Shown in pieces: positions 15,101 to 28,400 of a stretch of DNA of 64,000 nucleotides. The notes beneath the pieces are model-generated. The model saw only the letters and a program-made list of their open reading frames with translations. It made no database searches and was not told where the DNA came from. Position numbers and translations under genes: made by a program. Positions within the stretch are counted from its first letter, which is position 1. Each line of letters opens with the position of its first letter. Origin of the DNA: Megalopta genalis (taxonomy: Eukaryota; Arthropoda; Insecta; Hymenoptera; Halictidae); NCBI RefSeq assembly GCF_051020955.1, contig NW_027476770.1, positions 78,546 through 142,545 on the forward strand, read 5' to 3'.

Positions 15101-16451
15101 AATCCATGCGAAACACATGATTTAGCATCAAATCAATGCGAAGTAGAAGGCTGATCTTCGAATCCATGCGAAGCAAATGGTTTAGCTTCAAATACTTGTG
15201 ATATACATGATTTAGCTTCAACAGCATGCGAAACAAACGAGTTAGCTTCAAATCCATGCGAAACACTTGATTTAGCTTCAAATCAATGCGAATTAGAAGG
15301 GTTATCTTGGAATCCATGCGAAACGTATGATATAGCTTCAAATACTTGTGATATACATGATTCAGCTTCAACAGCATGCGAAACAAACGAGTTAGCTTCA
15401 AATCCATGCGAAACACATGATTTAGCATCAAATCAATGGCGAAGTAGGAGGCTGATCATCGAATCCATGCGAAGCAAGTGGTTTAGCTTCTTATACTTGT
15501 GATATACATGATTTAGCTTCAACAGCATGCGAAATAAACGAGTTAGCTTCAAATCCATGCGAAACACATGATTTAGCTTCAACTCAATGCGAATTAGAAG
15601 GGTTATCTTGAATCCATGCGAAACGTATGATATAGCTTCAAATACTTGTGGTATACATGATTTAGCTTCAACAGCATGCGAAACAAACGAGTTAGCTTCA
15701 AATCCATGCGAAACACATGATTTAGCATCAAATCAATGCGAAGTAGAAGGCTGATCTTCGAATCCATGCGAAGCAAATGGTTTAGCTTCAAATACTTGTG
15801 ATATACATGATTTAGCTTCAACAGCATGCGAAACAAACGAGTTAGCTTCAAATCCATGCGAAACACATGATTTAGCTTCAAATCAATGCGAATTAGGAGG
15901 GTTATCTTGGAATCCATGCGAAACGTATGATATAGCTTCAAATACTTGTGATATACATGATTTAGCTTCAACAGCATGCGAAACAAACGAGTTAGCTTCA
16001 AATCCATGCGAAACACATGATTTAGCTTCAACTCAATGCGAATTAGAAGGGTTATCTTGGAATCCATCCGAAACGTATGATATAGCTTCAAATACTTGTG
16101 GTATACATGATTTAGCTTCAACAGCATGCGAAACAAACGAGTTAGCTTCAAATCCATGCGAAACACATGAATAAGCATCAAATCAATGCGAAGTAGAAGG
16201 CTGATCTTCGAATCCATGCGAAGCAAATGGTTTAGCTTCAAATACTTGTGATATACATGATTTAGCTTCAACAGCATGCGAAACAAACGAGTTAGCTTCA
16301 AATCCATGCGAAACACATGATTTAGCTTCAAATCAATGCGAATTAGAAGGGTTATCTTGGAATCCATGCGAAACGTATGATATAGCTTCAAATACTTGTC
16401 ATATACATGATTTAGCTTCAACAGCATGCGAAACAAACGAGTTAGCTTCAA
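9151..16451. repeat. Duplicated 1.8-kb block (offset 5,518/5,517 bp)
   Basis: Bases of about 9,151-10,934 match about 14,669-16,451. The offset is 5,518 bp and falls to 5,517 after a one-base deletion at 15,610 in the second copy (cttgaatcc for cttggaatcc). Shared private marks are the inserted G at 9,920-9,921 and 15,438-15,439, and the variant cacatgaataagc whose tgaataagc begins at 10,651 and 16,168. The copies diverge at both ends into other array segments. Confidence 0.8.
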
Positions 16452-18420
16452 AACCGAGCGAAACACATGATTTAGCCTCAAATCAATGCGAAGTAGAAGG
16501 CTTAGCATCGAATAAATGCGAAACAAATGGTTTAGCTTCAAATACTTGTGATATATATGATTTAGCTTCAACAGCATGCGAAACAAACGAGTTAGCTTCA
16601 AATCCATGCGAAACACATGATTTAGCTTCAAATCAATGCGAAGTAGGAGGCTTATCTTCGATCCCATGCGATACAAATGGTTTAGCTTCAAATACTTGTG
16701 ATATACATGATTTAGCTTCAACAGCATGCGAAACAAACGAGTAAGCTTCAAATCCATGCGAAACACATGATTTAGCATCAACTCAATGCGAAGTAGAAGG
16801 CTGATCTTCGAATCCATGCGTAACAAATGGTTTAGCTTCAAATACTTGTGATATATATGATTTAGCTTGAACAGCATGCGAAACAAACGAGTTAGCTTCA
16901 AATCCATGCGAAACACATGATTTAGCTTCAAATCAATGCGAATTAGAAGGGTTATCTTGGAATCCATGCGAAACGTATGATATAGCATCAAATACTTGTG
17001 ATATACATGATTTAGCTTCAACAGCATGCGAAACAAACGAGTTAGCTTCAAATCCATGCGAAACACATGATTTAGCTTCAAATCAATGCGAATTAGAAGT
17101 GTTATCTTCGAATCCATGCGAAACAAATGGTTTAGCTTCAAATACTTGTGATATATATGATTTAGCTTCAACAGCATGCGAAACAAACGAGTTAGCTTCA
17201 AATCCATGCGAAACACACGATTTAGCTTCAAATCAATGCGAAGTAGGAGGCTTATCTTCGATCCCATGCGATACAAATGGTTTAGCTTCAAATACTTGTG
17301 ATATACATGATTTAGCTTCAACAGCATGCGAAACAAATGAGTTATATTGAAATCCAAGCGAAACACATGATTTATCTTCAAATCTATGCGAATTAGAAGG
17401 GTTATCTTGGAATCCATGCGAAACGTATGATATAGCTTCAAATACTTGTGATATACATGATTTAGCTTCAACAGCATGCGAAACAAACGAGTTAGCTTCA
17501 AAACCGAGCGAAACACATGATTTATCCTCAAATCAATGCGAAGTAGAAGGCTTAGCATCGAATAAATGCGAAACAAATGGTTTAGCTTCAAATACTTGTG
17601 ATATATATGATTTAGCTTCAACAGCATGCGAAACAAACGAGTTAGCTTCAAATCCATGCGAAACACATGATTTAGCTTCAAATCAATGCGAAGTAGGAGT
17701 CTTATCTTCGATCCCATGCGATACAAATGGTTTAGCTTCAAATGCTTGTGATATACATGATTTAGCTTCAACAGCATGCGAAACAAACGAGTTAGCTTCA
17801 AATCCATGCGAAACACATGATTTAGCATCAACTCAATGCGAAGTAGAAGGCTGATCTTCGAATCCATGCGTAACAAATGGTTTAGCTTCAAATACTTGTG
17901 ATATATATGATTTAGCTTGAACAGCATGCGAAACAAACGAGTTAGCTTCAAATCCATGCGAAACACATGATTTAGCTTCAAATCAATGCGAATTAGAAGG
18001 GTTATCTTGGAATCCATGCGAAACGTATGATATAGCTTCAAATACTTGTGATATACATGATTTAGCTTCAACAGCATGCGAAACAAACGAGTTAGCTTCA
18101 AATCCATGCGAAACACATGATTTAGCTTCAAATCAATGCGAATTAGAAGGGTTATATTCGAATCCATGCGAAACAAATGATATAGCTTCAAATACTTGTG
18201 ATATACATGATTTAACTTCAACAGCATCCGAAACAAACGAGCTAGATTCAAATCCATGCGAAACACATGATTTAGCTTCAAAACAATGCGAAGAAGTAGG
18301 CATATCTTCGAATCCATGCGTAACAAATGGATTAGCTTCTTATACTTGTGATATACATGATTTAGCTTCAACAGCATGCGAAACAAACGAGTTAGCTTCA
18401 AATCCATGCGAAACACATGA
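13660..18420. repeat. Duplicated 1.3-kb block (offset 3,450 bp)
   Basis: Bases of about 13,660-14,970 match about 17,110-18,420 at 3,450 bp (115 monomers). The marker gttatattgaaatccaagc, which carries an in-frame TGA on the plus strand, lies at 13,891 and 17,341. The variant gttatattcg follows at 14,701 and 18,151. A third copy of the first marker is at 21,359, part of the 7,468-bp relationship. Confidence 0.8.
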
Positions 18421-21400
18421 TTTAGCTTCAAATCAATGCGAATTAGAAGGGTTATCTTGGAATCCATGCGAAACGTATGATATAGCTTCAAATACTTGTG
18501 ATATACATGATTCAGCTTCAACAGCATGCGAAACAAACGAGTTAGCTTCAAATCCATGCGAAACACATGATTTAGCATCAAATCAATGGCGAAGTAGGAG
18601 GCTGATCATCGAATCCATGCGAAGCAAGTGGTTTAGCTTCTTATACTTGTGATATAAGTGATTTAGCTTCAACAGCATGCGAAATAAACGAGTTGGCTTC
18701 AAATCCATGCGAAACACTTGATTTAGCTTCAAATCAATGCGAATTAGAAGGGTTATCTTGGAATCCATGCGAAACGTATGATATAGCTTCAAATACTTGT
18801 GATATACATGATTCAGCTTCAACAGCATGCGAAACAAACGAGTTAGCTTCAAATCCATGCGAAACACATGATTTAGCATCAAATCAATGGCGAAGTAGGA
18901 GGCTGATCATCGAATCCATGCGAAGCAAGTGGTTTAGCTTCTTATACTTGTGATATACATGATTTAGCTTCAACAGCATGCGAAATAAACGAGTTAGCTT
19001 CAAATCCATGCGAAACACATGATTTAGCTTCAACTCAATGCGAATTAGAAGGGTTATCTTGGAATCCATGCGAAACGTATGATATAGCTTCAAATACTTG
19101 TGGTATACATGATTAGCTTCAACAGCATGCGAAACAAACGAGTTAGCTTCAAATCCATGCGAAACACATGAATAAGCATCAAATCAATGCGAAGTAGAAG
19201 GCTGATCTTCGAATCCATGCGAAGCAAATGGTTTAGCTTCAAATACTTGTGATATACATGATTTAGCTTCAACAGCATGCGAAACAAACGAGTTAGCTTC
19301 AAATCCATGCGAAACACATGATTTAGCTTCAAATCAATGCGAATTAGAAGGGTTATCTTGGAATCCATGCGAAACGTATGATATAGCTTCAAATACTTGT
19401 GATATACATGATTTAGCTTCAACAGCATGCGAAACAAACGAGTTAGCTTCAAATCCATGCGAAACACATGATTTAGCTTCAAATCAATGCGAAGAAGTAA
19501 GCATATCTTCGAATCCATGCGAAACAAATGGATTAGCTTCTTATACTTGTGATATACATTATTTAGCTTCAACAACATGCGAAATAAACGAGTTAGCTTC
19601 AAATCCATGCGAAACACATGATTTAGCTTCAAATCAATGCGAATTAGAAGGGTTATCTTGGAATCCATGCGAAACGTATGATATAGCTTCAAATACTTGT
19701 GGTATACATGATTTAGCTTCAACAGCATGCGAAACAAACGAGTTAGCTTCAAATCCATGCGAAACACATGATTTAGCTTCAAATCAATGCGAAGTAGGAG
19801 GCTTATCTTCGATCCCATGCAATACAAATGGTTTAGCTTCAAATACTTGTGATATACATGATTTAGCTTCAACAGCATGCGAAACAAACGAGTTAGCTTC
19901 AAATCCATGCGAAACACATGATTTAGCATCAAATCAATGCGAAGTAGAAGGCTGATCTTCGAATCCATGCGTAACAAATGGTTTAGCTTCAAATACTTGT
20001 GATATACATGATTTAGCTTCAACAGCATGCGAAACAAACGAATTAGCTTCAAATCCATGCGAAACACATGATTTAGCTTCAAATCCATGCGAAACACATG
20101 ATTTAGCTTCAAATCAATGCGAATTAGAAGGGTTATCTTCGAATCCATGCGAAACAAATGATATAGCTTCAAATACTTGTGATATACATGATTTAGCTTC
20201 AACAGCATCCGAAACAAACGAGTTAGATTCAAATCTATGCGAAACACATGATTTAGCTTCAAATCAATGCGAAGTAGAAGGCTTATCTTCGAATCCATGC
20301 GAAACAAACGGATTAGCTTCTTATACTTGTGATATACATGGTTTAGCTTCAACAGCATGCCAAATAAACGAGTTAGATTCAAATCCATGCGAAACACATG
20401 ATTTAGCTTCAAATCAATGCGAAGTAGAAGGTTTATCTTCGTATCGATGCGAAACAAATGGTTTAGCTGCAAATACTTGTGATATACGTGATTTAGCTTC
20501 AACTGTATGCGAAACAAACGAGTTAACTTCGAATCCATGCGAAACGAATAGTTTAGCTTCAAATACTTGTGATATACATGATTCAGCTTCAACTGCATGC
20601 GAAACAAACGAGTTACCTTTAAATCCATGCGAAAGACATGATTTAGATTAAAATCAATGCGAGTAGAAGGCTTATCTTCGAATCCATGCGAAACAAATGG
20701 TTTAGCTTCAAATACTTGTGATATACATGATTTAGCTTCAACAGCATGCGAAACAAACGAGTAAGCTTCAAATCCATGCGAAACACATGATTTAGCATCA
20801 AATCAATGCGAAGTAAAAGGCTGATCTTCGAATCCATGCGTAACAAATGGTTTAGATTGAAATACTTGTGATATATGATTTAGCTTCAAGAGCATGCGAA
20901 ACAAACGAGTTAGCTTCAAATCCATGCGAAACACATGATTTAGCTTCAAATCAATGCGAATTAGAAGGGTTATCTTGGAATCCATGCGAAACGTATGATA
21001 TAGCTTCAAATACTTGTGATATACATGATTTAGCTTCAACAGCATGCGAAACAAACGAGTTAGCTTCAAAACCGAGCGAAACACATGATTTAGCCTCAAA
21101 TCAATGCGAAGTAGAAGGCTTAGCTTCGAATAAATGCGAAACAAATGGTTTAGCTTCAAATACTTGTGATATATATGATTTAGCTTCAACAGCATGCGAA
21201 ACAAACGAGTTAGCTTCAAATCCATGCGAAACACACGATTTAGCTTCAAATCAATGCGAAGTAGGAGGCTTATCTTCGATCCCATGCGATACAAATGGTT
21301 TAGCTTCAAATACTTGTGATATACATGATTTAGCTTCAACAGCATGCGAAACAAATGAGTTATATTGAAATCCAAGCGAAACACATGATTTATCTTCAAA

Positions 21401-23684
21401 TCTATGCGAATTAGAAGGGTTATCTTGGAATCCATGCGAAACGTATGATATAGCTTCAAATACTTGTGATATACATGATTTAGCTTCAACAGCATGCGAA
21501 ACAAACGAGTTAGCTTCAAAACCGAGCGAAACACATGATTTATCCTCAAATCAATGCGAAGTAGAAGGCTTAGCATCGAATAAATGCGAAACAAATGGTT
21601 TAGCTTCAAATACTTGTGATATATATGATTTAGCTTCAACAGCATGCGAAACAAACGAGTTAGCTTCAAATCCATGCGAAACACATGATTTAGCTTCAAA
21701 TCAATGCGAAGTAGGAGTCTTATCTTCGATCCCATGCGATACAAATGGTTTAGCTTCAAATGCTTGTGATATACATGATTTAGCTTCAACAGTATGCGAA
21801 ACAAACGAGTTAGCTTCAAATCCATGCGAAACACATGATTTAGCATCAACTCAATGCGAAGTAGAAGGCTGATCTTCGAATCCATGCGTAACAAATGGTT
21901 TAGCTTCAAATACTTGTGATATATATGATTTAGCTTGAACAGCATGCGAAACAAACGAGTTAGCTTCAGATCCATGCGAAACACATGATTTAGCTTCAAA
22001 TCAATGCGAATTAGAAGGGTTATCTTGGAATCCATGCGAAACGTATGATATAGCTTCAAATACTTGTGATATACATGATTTAGCTTCAACAGCATGCGAA
22101 ACAAACGAGTTAGCTTCAAATCCATGCGAAACACATGATTTAGCTTCAAATCAATGCGAATTAGAAGTGTTATCTTCGAATCCATGCGAAACAAATGATA
22201 TAGCTTCAAATACTTGTGATATACATGATTTAACTTCAACAGCATCCGAAACAAACGAGTTAGATTCAAATCCATGCGAAACACATGATTTAGCTTCAAA
22301 TCAATGCGAAGAAGTAAGCATATCTTCGAATCCATGCGAAACAAATGGATTAGCTTCTTATACTTGTGATATACATTATTTAGCTTCAACAACATGCGAA
22401 ATAAACGAGTTAGCTTCAAATCCATGCGAAACACATGATTTAGCTTCAAATCAATGCGAATTAGAAGGGTTATCTTGGAATCCATGCGAAACGTATGATA
22501 TAGCTTCAAATACTTGTGGTATACATGATTTAGCTTCAACAGCATGCGAAACAAACGAGTTAGCTTCAAATCCATGCGAAACACATAATTTAGCTTCAAA
22601 TCAATGCGAAGTAGGAGGCTTATCTTCGATCCCATGCAATACAAATGGTTTAGCTTCAAATACTTGTGATATACATGATTTAGCTTCAACAGCATGCGAA
22701 ACAAACGAGTTAGCTTCAAATCCATGCGAAACACATGATTTAGCATCAAATCAATGCGAAGTAGAAGGCTGATCTTCGAATCCATGCGTAACAAATGGTT
22801 TAGCTTCAAATACTTGTGATATACATGATTTAGCTTCAACAGCATGCGAAACAAACGAATTAGCTTCAAATCCATGCGAAACACATGATTTAGCTTCAAA
22901 TCCATGCGAAACACATGATTTAGCTTCAAATCAATGCAAATTAGAAGGGTTATCTTCGAATCCATGCGAAACAAATGATATAGCTTCAAATACTTGTGAT
23001 ATACATGATTTAGCTTCAACAGCATCCGAAACAAACGAGTTAGATTCAAATCTATGCGAAACACATGATTTAGCTTCAAATCAATGCGAAGTAGAAGGCT
23101 TATCTTCGAATCCATGCGAAACAAACGGATTAGCTTCTTATACTTGTGATATACATGATTTAGCTTCAACAGCATGCCAAATAAACGAGTTAGATTCAAA
23201 TCCATGCGAAACACATGATTTAGCTTCAAATCAATGCGAAGTAGAAGGGTTATCTTCGTATCGATGCGAAACAAATGGTTTAGCTGCAAATACTTGTGAT
23301 ATACGTGATTTAGCTTCAACTGTATGCGAAACAAACGAGTTAACTTCGAATCCATGCGAAACGAATAGTTTAGCTTCAAATACTTGTGATATACATGATT
23401 CAGCTTCAACTGCATGCGAAACAAACGAGTTACCTTTAAATCCATGCGAAAGACATGATTTAGATTAAAATCAATGCGAGTAGAAGGCTTATCTTCGAAT
23501 CCATGCGAAACAAATGGTTTAGCTTCAAATACTTGGGATATACATGATTAAGCTTCAACAGCATGCGAAACAAACGAGTAAGCTTCAAATCCATGCGAAA
23601 CACATGATTTAGCATCAAATCAATGCGAAGTAGAAGGCTGATCTTCGAATCCATGCGTAACAAATGGTTTAGATTGAAATACTT

Positions 23685-24689
23685 GTGATATATGATTTAG
23701 CTTCAAGAGCATGCGAAACAAACGAGTTAGCTTCAAATCCATGCGAAACACATGATTTAGCTTCAAATCAATGCGAATTAGAAGGGTTATCCTGGAATCC
23801 ATGCGAAACGTATGATATAGCTTCAAATACTTGTGATATACATGATTTAGCTTCAACAGCATGCGAAACAAACGAGTTAGCTTCAAAACCGAGCGAAACA
23901 CATGATTTAGCCTCAAATCAATGCGAAGTAGAAGGCTTAGCTTCGAATAAATGCGAAACAAATGGTTTAGCTTCAAATACTTGTGATATATATGATTTAG
24001 CTTCAACAGCATGCGAAACAAACGAGTTAGCTTCAAATCCATGCGAAACACATGATTTAGCTTCAAATCAATGCGAAGTAGGAGGCTTATCTTCGATCCC
24101 ATGCGATACAAATGGTTTAGCTTCAAATACTTGTGATATACATGATTTAGCTTCAACAGCATGCGAAACAAATGAGTTATATACAAATCCAAGCGAAACA
24201 CATGATTTATCTTCAAATCTATGCGAATTAGAAGGGTTATCTTGGAATCCATGCGAAACGTATGATATAGCTTCAAATACTTGTGATATACATGATTTAG
24301 CTTCAACAGCATGCGAAACAAACGAGTTAGCTTCAAAACCGAGCGAAACACATGATTTAGCCTCAAATCAATGCGAAGTAGAAGGCTTAGCATCGAATAA
24401 ATGCGAAACAAATGGTTTAGCTTCAAATACTTGTGATATATATGATTTAGCTTCAACAGCATGCGAAACAAACGAGTTAGCTTCAAATCCATGCGAAACA
24501 CATGATTTAGCTTCAAATCAATGCGAAGTAGGAGTCTTATCTTCGATCCCATGCGATACAAATGGTTTAGCTTCAAATACTTGTAATATACATGATTTAG
24601 CTTCAACAGCATGCGAAACAAACGAGTTAGCTTCAAATCCATGCCAAACACATGATTTAGCATCAACTCAATGCGAAGTAGAAGGCTGA
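23685..24689 (+). pseudogene. Plus-strand decapeptide-repeat frame (334 codons)
   Basis: An open stretch of the same Cys-containing decapeptide frame, about 33 repeats, closed by GGC TGA at 24,687-24,689. It begins with an ATG created by the two-base deletion that turns tgatatatatgatt into tgatatatgatt (23,686-23,695), so its apparent start is a by-product of an indel. The same deletion gives 166-codon versions at 13,400-13,900 and 20,868-21,368, which end early at TAT TGA (gttatattgaaatcc). Here that site reads tatacaaatcc, so the frame continues. No upstream promoter-like or unique sequence exists. Probably not a gene. Confidence 0.3.
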
Positions 24690-25410
24690 TCTTCGAATCC
24701 ATGCGTAACAAATGGTTTAGCTTCAAATACTTGTGATATATATGATTTAGCTTGAACAGCATGCGAAACAAACGAGTTAGCTTCAAATCCATGCGAAACA
24801 CATGATTTAGCTTCAAATCAATGCGAAGAAGTAAGCATATCTTCGAATCCATGCGAAACAAATGGATTAGCTTCTTATACTTGTGATATACATTATTATG
24901 CTTCAACAACATGCGAAATAAACGAGTTAGCTTCAAATCCATGCGAAACACATGATTTAGCTTCAAATCAATGCGAATTAGAAGGGTTATCTTGGAATCC
25001 ATGCGAAACGTATGATATAGCTTCAAATACTTGTGGTATACATGATTTAGCTTCAACAGCATGCGAAACAAACGAGTTAGCTTCAAATCCATGCGAAACA
25101 CATGATTTAGTTTCAAATCCATGCGAAACACATGATTTAGCTTCAAATCAATGCGAAGTAGGAGGCTTATCTTCGATCCCATGCAATACAAATGGTTTAG
25201 CTTCAAATACTTGTGATATACATGATTTAGCTTCAACAGCATGCGAAACAAACGAGTTAGCTTCAAATCCATGCGAAACACATGATTTAGCATCAAATCA
25301 ATGCGAAGTAGAAGGCTGATCTTCGAATCCATGCGAAGCAAATGGTTTAGCTTCAAATACTTGTGATATACATGATTTAGCTTCAACTGCATGCGAAACA
25401 AACGAGTTAG

Positions 25411-28400
25411 CTTCAAATCCATGCGAAACACATGATTTAGCATCAAATCAATGCGAAGTAGGAGGCTGATCATCGAATCCATGCGAAGCAAGTGGTTTAG
25501 CTTCAAATACTTGTGATATACATGATTTAGCTTCAACAGCATGCGAAACAAATGAGTTATCTTCAAATCCAAGCGAAACACATGATTTATCTTCAAGTCA
25601 ATGCGATGTAGAAAGCTTGGCTTCAAAACCATGGGAATCAAATGGTTTAGCTTCAAATACTTGTGATATGCATGATTTAGCTTCAACTACTAGCGAAAAA
25701 AACGAGTTAGCTTCAAATCCAAGCGAAACACATGATTTAGCTTCAAATCAATGCGAATTAGAAGGGTTATCTTCGAATCCATGCGAAACAAATGATATAG
25801 CTTCAAATAATTGTGATATACATGATTTAACTTCAACAGCATCCGAAACAAACGAGTTAGATTCAAATCCATGCGAAACACATGATTTAGCTTCAAATCA
25901 ATGCGAAGAAGTAGGGATATCTTCGAATCCATGCGAAACAAATGGATTGGCTTCTTATACTTGTGATATACATGATTTAGCTTCAACAGCATGCGAAATA
26001 AACGAGTTAGCTTCAAATCCATGCGAAACACATGCTTTAGCTTCAAATCAATGCGAATTAGAAGGGTTATCTTGGAATCCATGCGAAACGTATGATATAG
26101 CTTCAAATACTTGTGGTATACATGATTTAGCTTCAACAGCATGCGAAACAAACGAGTTAGCTTCAAATCCATGCGAAACACATGATTTAGCATCAAATCA
26201 ATGCGAAGTAGAAGGCTGATCTTCGAATCCATGCGAAGCAAATGGTTTAGCTTCAAATACTTGTGATATACATGATTTAGCTTCAACAGCATGCGAAACA
26301 AACGAGTTAGCTTCAAATCCATGCGAAACACATGATTTAGCATCAAATCAATGCGAAGTAGAAGGCTGATCTTCGAATCCATGCGTAACAAATGGTTTAG
26401 CTGCAAATACTTGTGATATACATGATTTAGCTTCAACTGCATGCGAAACAAACGAGTTAGCTTCAAATCCATGCGAAACACATGATTTAGATTAAAATCA
26501 ATGCGAAGTAGAAGGCTTATCTTCGAATCCATGCGAAGCAAATGGTTTAGCTTCAAATACTTGTGATATACATGATTTAGCTTCAACAGCATGCGAAACA
26601 AACGAGTTAGCTTCAAATCCATGCGAAACACATGATTTAGCATCAAATCAATGCGAAGTGGAAGACTTATCTTCGAATCCATGCGAAACGAATAGTTTAG
26701 CTTCAAATACTTGTGATATACATGATTCAGCTTCAACTGCATGCGAAACAAACGAGTTAGCTTTAAATCCATGCGAAACACATGATTTAGATTAAAATCA
26801 ATGCGAAGTAGAAGGCTTATCTTCGAATCCATGCGAATCAAATGGTTTAGCTTCAAATACTTGTGATATACATGATTTAGCTACAACTGCATGCGAAAAA
26901 AACGAGTTAGCTTCAAAACCAAGCGAAACACATGATTTAGCCTCAAATCAATGCGAAGTAGAAGGCTTAGCTTCGAATAAATGCGAAACAAATGGTTTAG
27001 CTTCAAATACTTGTGATATATATGATTTAGCTTCTACAGCATGCGAAACAAACGAGTTAGCTTCAAATCCATGCGAAACACATGATTTAGCTTCAAATCA
27101 ATGCGAAGTAGGAGGGTTATCTTGGAATCCATGCGAAACGTATGATATAGCTTCAAATACTTGTGATATACATGATTTAGCTTCAACAGCATGCGAAACA
27201 AACGAGTTAGCTTCAAAACCAAGCGAAACACATGATTTAGCCTCAAATCAATGCGAAGTAGAAGTCTTAGCTTCGAATAAATGCGAAACAAATAGTTTAG
27301 CTTCAAATACTTGTGATATATATGATTTAGCTTCAACAGCATGCGAAACAAACGAGTTAGCTTCAAATCCATGCGAAACACATGATTTAGCTTCAAATCA
27401 ATGCGATACAAATGGTTTAGCTTCAAATACTTGTGATATACATGATTTAGCTTCAACAGCATGCGAAACAAACGAGTTAGCTTCAAATCCATGCGAAACA
27501 CATGATTTAGCAACAAATCAATGCGAAGTAGGAGGCTGATCATCGAATCCATGCGAAGCAAGTGGTTTAGCTTCAAATACTTGTGATATACATGATTTAG
27601 CTTCAACAGCATGCGAAACAAATGAGTTATCTTCAAATCCAAGCGAAACACATGATTTATCTTCAAGTCAATGCGATGTAGAAAGCTTGGCTTCAAAACC
27701 ATGGGAATCAAATGGTTTAGCTTCAAATACTTGTGATATGCATGATTTAGCTTCAACTACTAGCGAAAAAAACGAGTTAGCTTCAAATCCAAGCGAAACA
27801 CATGATTTAGCTTCAAATCAATGCGAATTAGAAGGGTTATCTTCGAATCCATGCGAAACAAATGATATAGCTTCAAATACTTGTGATATACATGATTTAA
27901 CTTCAACAGCATCCGAAACAAACGAGTTAGATTCAAATCCATGCGAAACACATGATTTAGCTTCAAATCAATGCGAAGAAGTAGGGATATCTTCGAATCC
28001 ATGCGAAACAAATGGATTGGCTTCTTATACTTGTGATATACATGATTTAGCTTCAACAGCATGCGAAATAAACGAGTTAGCTTCAAATCCATGCGAAACA
28101 CATGCTTTAGCTTCAAATCAATGCGAATTAGAAGGGTTATCTTGGAATCCATGCGAAACGTATGATATAGCTTCAAATACTTGTGGTATACATGATTTAG
28201 CTTCAACAGCATGCGAAACAAACGAGTTAGCTTCAAATCCATGCGAAACACATGATTTAGCATCAAATCAATGCGAAGTAGAAGGCTGATCTTCGAATCC
28301 ATGCGAAGCAAATGGTTTAGCTTCAAATACTTGTGATATACATGATTTAGCTTCAACAGCATGCGAAACAAACGAGTTAGCTTCAAATCCATGCGAAACA

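Larger units (their letters stand above)
11980..24826. repeat. 2.6-2.7-kb block in three copies (offsets 7,468 and 2,817 bp)
   Basis: Copy 1 is about 11,980-14,697 and copy 2 about 19,448-22,165, offset 7,468 bp. Copy 3 begins about 22,265, offset a further 2,817 bp, and runs to about 24,826. Then the block start recurs in a shorter partial copy to about 25,300. All three full copies share the variant gatatacattatttagc (12,083; 19,551; 22,368), a one-base deletion (gcgagtagaag) and a two-base deletion (tgatatatgatttag). Neither offset is a multiple of 30, because these indels lie between the copies. Confidence 0.85.
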
